From contig QHOD01000176.1 in the NCBI GenBank assembly GCA_003218615.1, forward strand, positions 1 through 7,879: DNA of 7,879 bases, read 5' to 3'. Source of the DNA: Verrucomicrobiota bacterium. GTDB lineage: Bacteria; Verrucomicrobiota; Verrucomicrobiia; Chthoniobacterales; UBA10450. Below the pieces are notes generated by a model. The model ran no database searches. It was not told the DNA's origin and was given only the letters and a program-made list of their open reading frames with translations. Below, in pieces: positions 5,564-7,879 of this stretch; position 1 is the first letter of the stretch, and the number at the start of each line of letters is the position of its first letter. Made by a program: the position numbers and the translations under genes.

Positions 5564-7120
5564 ATGCAGTCCGTTCTCGAGAAACTCGGCATCGCCGGGG
5601 AAAATCCGGGCGTCTTTTGCGGGGAATGGCGTGGCGGCGGCGGCAAGATCGACAAAATCTCGCCAATTGATGGTCGGAAACTCGCCAGCGTGCAGACTGC
5701 TTCTGGCGATGACTACGACACGGCAATTGCGCGCGCGCAGGAAGCGTTTTTGAAATGGCGCACTACGCCGGGACCCGTCCGTGGCGAAACCGTTCGCCGC
5801 CTCGGCAACGGATTGCGCGAAATGAAACACGCGCTCGGCCAACTGGTGACGCTCGAAACCGGCAAAATTATCGCCGAGGGCGAAGGTGAAGTGCAGGAAA
5901 TGATCGACATCTGCGATTTTGCGGTGGGCCAGTCGCGGATGCTTTACGGCCTGACGATTCAATCGGAGAGAAAAAGTCACCGTTTGATGGAGCAATGGCA
6001 TCCGTTAGGCGTTGTGGCCGTGATCACCGCGTTTAATTTTCCTGTCGCGGTTTGGTCGTGGAATGCGGCGCTGGCAGCCGTCTGCGGTGACGCCACCGTT
6101 TGGAAAGCTTCCGAAAAAACTCCGCTCACCGCGATTGCCGTGACAAAAATTGCCGAGCGCGTTTGTCGCGAGACCGGCGCTGATCCCGCGATCTTCACGC
6201 TGCTCATGGGCGATCGCAAAACGGTTGGCCAAAAACTGTCGGCTGATCGGCGCATTCCTTTGATCTCTGCCACCGGCTCCGTGCAGATGGGGGTACATGT
6301 TGCACAAACAGTTCATGGCCGCCTCGGCAGAACGATCATGGAACTGGGCGGCAATAATGCGTTGATCGTTGCGCCCAGCGCCGACATCGAAATGGCGACG
6401 CAATCGATCTTCTTCGGCGCAGTCGGCACGGCGGGTCAGCGGTGCACTTCCACGCGGCGTGTCATCATGCATGAGTCGATCGCCGACAAAGTGCGCAAGA
6501 AACTTTTGACCGCATACAAGTCGCTGCGGATTGGGGATCCGCTCGATCGCAAGACTATGATGGGTCCGTTGATTGACAAAAACGCGGTGGATCTTGTCCA
6601 GCATTCCATTCAGCGCTTAAAGGATGAGGGCGGCGAAGTGCTTTACGGAGGCAAGCGGCTCGAGGGCGAACAATATGCCGGCGGCTGCTATATGACGCCG
6701 TGCCTGGCGAACGCGAAATCTGATTTTGAAATTGTCTGTCACGAGACCTTTGGACCGCTCCTCTATTTGCTGACCTACCGCGACTTCGACGAAGCGATCG
6801 CGATCAACAACGGCGTGCCGCAGGGATTGACTTCCGCGATTTTCACCAACGACATGCGTGAAGCGGAAAAATTCCTCAGCGCGGTCGGCAGCGATTGCGG
6901 CATTGCCAACGTGAACACGGGGACGAGCGGCGCTGAGATTGGCGGAGCCTTTGGCGGCGAGAATCCTCTAACACAGGCTTCCAGTCCGCCGCAGGACGGA
7001 CTCGCGGTGGCGAGCCTGTTCGTCGAACGGGCATCTTGCCCGGTGTTTGCATCCACGCAGGTGGGGACGCCCGCGCGACTAAACAGCCAGGATGCCTGTG
7101 TTACGCCGTGGTCAGCTTGA
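5564..7120 (+). CDS. ALDH7-type aldehyde dehydrogenase (alpha-aminoadipate semialdehyde / piperideine-6-carboxylate dehydrogenase), C-terminus replaced by a repeat
   Basis: NAD-dependent aldehyde dehydrogenase resembling ALDH7A1/antiquitin, expected to oxidise the semialdehyde made by Lat to alpha-aminoadipate. From ATG 5564 it has 518 residues. Visible active-site residues are Asn158 in AFNFPVAVW, Lys181 in WKASEKTP, Glu260 in MELGGNN, the nucleophile Cys294 in GQRCTSTRR and Glu394 in CHETFGP. The Glu-Cys spacing of 34 is the family norm, and GTSGAEIGGAFGGE is an ALDH7 signature. After Glu466 homology stops: the family's conserved GGGRESG segment and the roughly 40 residues that end ALDH7 proteins are absent, and about 50 residues encoded by repeat copy 2 follow to a stop at 7118-7120. 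The lost part contributes to the subunit interface and substrate pocket in ALDHs, so activity is doubtful; it may be a pseudogene. The start 2 bases after the lat stop suggests coupling; TTG 5540 is possible but overlaps lat. The 3' end overlaps the convergent MmgE/PrpD gene by 20 bp. Confidence 0.85.
   Translation: MQSVLEKLGIAGENPGVFCGEWRGGGGKIDKISPIDGRKLASVQTASGDDYDTAIARAQEAFLKWRTTPGPVRGETVRRLGNGLREMKHALGQLVTLETGKIIAEGEGEVQEMIDICDFAVGQSRMLYGLTIQSERKSHRLMEQWHPLGVVAVITAFNFPVAVWSWNAALAAVCGDATVWKASEKTPLTAIAVTKIAERVCRETGADPAIFTLLMGDRKTVGQKLSADRRIPLISATGSVQMGVHVAQTVHGRLGRTIMELGGNNALIVAPSADIEMATQSIFFGAVGTAGQRCTSTRRVIMHESIADKVRKKLLTAYKSLRIGDPLDRKTMMGPLIDKNAVDLVQHSIQRLKDEGGEVLYGGKRLEGEQYAGGCYMTPCLANAKSDFEIVCHETFGPLLYLLTYRDFDEAIAINNGVPQGLTSAIFTNDMREAEKFLSAVGSDCGIANVNTGTSGAEIGGAFGGENPLTQASSPPQDGLAVASLFVERASCPVFASTQVGTPARLNSQDACVTPWSA
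6969..7103 (-). repeat. Short palindromic repeat element, copy 2 (inverted relative to copy 1)
   Basis: A 135-bp element with perfect 10-bp terminal inverted repeats, TAACACAGGC (6969-6978) and GCCTGTGTTA (7094-7103), with TA at both outer edges. Read on the - strand it aligns with copy 1 through the opening TAACACAG, a diverged middle, and a 41-bp identical core (7011-7051). It then carries a longer unique end with small stems, AGTCCG/CGGACT (6983-7002) and TCGC/GCGA (7002-7013). CGGGCA/TGCCCG (7028-7042) is the hairpin shared with copy 1. On the - strand its first three bases are the stop codon of the MmgE/PrpD gene; on the + strand it is read through as the tail of the ALDH7 protein. No longer direct repeat is visible in the flanks. 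Confidence 0.87.
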
Positions 7121-7879
7121 AGAGTTCATCAAGCGTCTCGGCCGTGTCGATGCTCATGATGAACTTCTGCAACTTTTTGCATTGCTCCTTGCCGATGACA
7201 TCGCCGCCGAGCGCGGTGAATTTCACCGCGATTTCGTCCTCGGTCATTGGATCGCGTGGATCGCCCTTTGGCACATCGACACGGGTGGAGTGCGACTTGC
7301 CGTCATTGGTTGTGATCGTCACGCGACTCGGCTGGAATTTCGGAAACAGTGCTTCGAACTCCTCATTCGCGACCACTTTCACTTTATCCATGATTGGGAT
7401 CAGCGATTGATCGCGGACGCGCTCTTCTCGAAATTGTAGCGGCGTCACCATGCCATCTACGAGCCCAACGGCCATGCAATAAGGCAGCGAATGATCGGCC
7501 GTTTCTTTTGAGTCCGGTCGATACTTGTGCGGATCGCCCAGGATATCGGCGGCGCGGGCGATCACTTCCACTCTGATTTCCTTCACATCGTCGACCTTGA
7601 TGTTGTGTTGCTTGACCGTTTTCATCATGGCCGTGAGCGGTGAGTGACTGAGCGCTTCGATTGGAAAACTCTTCATGCCGCAATCCAGGATGCGGTAGTG
7701 AGAGTCTTTTAAGTTGGGGAGATCTTTGACCAACGCCTCGCCGTCGAAAGTGGCCGGTTCGCCCTTGTATTGCACATGATGGAACACGGCAAAGAGCCCT
7801 TCCTTGCCATCGATGATGTGTTCGGGGCCGGAAAATCCATCGCGCGCAAGCAGCGCGCTCTCGGCGCCCATGCGCCCGG
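7101..7879 (-). CDS. MmgE/PrpD family protein (probable 2-methylcitrate dehydratase), C-terminal part
   Basis: The last 258 or so residues of an MmgE/PrpD family protein; members are usually 450-500 residues, so about half lies beyond the right edge. The frame stays open to the window end, and the Met at 7871 is internal: the adjoining GRMGAESALLARDGFSGP resembles the conserved mid-protein segment of the family. ETADHSLPYCMAVGLVDG (near 7450-7505) is the family's characteristic DHSLPY region. The protein ends ETLDELFKLTTA, a normal-looking family C-terminus. PrpD converts 2-methylcitrate to 2-methyl-cis-aconitate in the propionate-disposal cycle; other members include MmgE and cis-aconitate decarboxylase, so the substrate is not settled. 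The TAA stop is the outer edge of repeat copy 2. The gene converges on the lysine genes and belongs to a separate transcription unit. Confidence 0.88.
   Translation of the reverse strand, partial: GRMGAESALLARDGFSGPEHIIDGKEGLFAVFHHVQYKGEPATFDGEALVKDLPNLKDSHYRILDCGMKSFPIEALSHSPLTAMMKTVKQHNIKVDDVKEIRVEVIARAADILGDPHKYRPDSKETADHSLPYCMAVGLVDGMVTPLQFREERVRDQSLIPIMDKVKVVANEEFEALFPKFQPSRVTITTNDGKSHSTRVDVPKGDPRDPMTEDEIAVKFTALGGDVIGKEQCKKLQKFIMSIDTAETLDELFKLTTA

Noticed and set aside
5240..6001. 253-codon open frame on the - strand across the lat/ALDH7 junction
   Set aside because: It is antisense to two well-supported genes and has no recognisable family.
7036..7439. Open frames on the + strand of 115-124 codons
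   Set aside because: They start within or next to repeat copy 2 and run antisense to the well-supported MmgE/PrpD gene.

Overview
The window is a stretch of GC-rich bacterial chromosome carrying catabolic genes. Four genes run on the + strand: a fused enoyl-CoA hydratase/3-hydroxyacyl-CoA dehydrogenase, a large VLCAD/ACAD9-like acyl-CoA dehydrogenase, an L-lysine 6-aminotransferase and an ALDH7-type semialdehyde dehydrogenase. A fifth gene, of the MmgE/PrpD family, converges from the - strand and runs off the right edge. Long spurious open frames on the opposite strand and weak Shine-Dalgarno sequences fit a GC-rich genome. The gene set, together with short palindromic repeats that read as tails such as SQDACVT, reminds me most of soil Verrucomicrobia of the Chthoniobacter/Spartobacteria type. 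That placement is an impression from recall and was not tested.

Layout: 55-2169 is the beta-oxidation multifunctional protein; 2167-2270 is copy 1 of a short palindromic repeat; 2278-4086 is the acyl-CoA dehydrogenase; 4087-4169 is an intergenic stretch rich in dyad symmetry; 4170-5561 is lysine aminotransferase (lat); 5564-7120 is the ALDH7-like gene, whose 3' end is made of repeat sequence; 6969-7103 is copy 2 of the repeat, inverted; 7101-7879 (-) is the 3' part of the MmgE/PrpD gene. I saw no tRNA, rRNA, CRISPR array or transposase gene.

Function: the first two genes supply three steps of fatty-acyl-CoA beta-oxidation (acyl-CoA dehydrogenation, enoyl-CoA hydration, hydroxyacyl-CoA oxidation). 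Lat and the ALDH7 protein form a two-step lysine route, from lysine to alpha-aminoadipate semialdehyde (in equilibrium with piperideine-6-carboxylate) and on to alpha-aminoadipate. MmgE/PrpD proteins usually act on 2-methylcitrate, in propionyl-CoA disposal, which would suit the same fatty-acid and amino-acid breakdown theme.

The most unusual feature is the repeat. Two copies lie in inverted orientation 4.7 kb apart and share a 41-bp identical core. Each has terminal inverted repeats bounded by TA at both ends (10 bp and perfect in copy 2), and each supplies the TAA stop codon of a neighbouring gene. Copy 2 also replaces the conserved C-terminus of the ALDH7 protein with about 50 repeat-encoded residues, so that enzyme may be altered or dead. 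The element looks like a non-autonomous MITE- or REP-like element; no helper transposase is visible.
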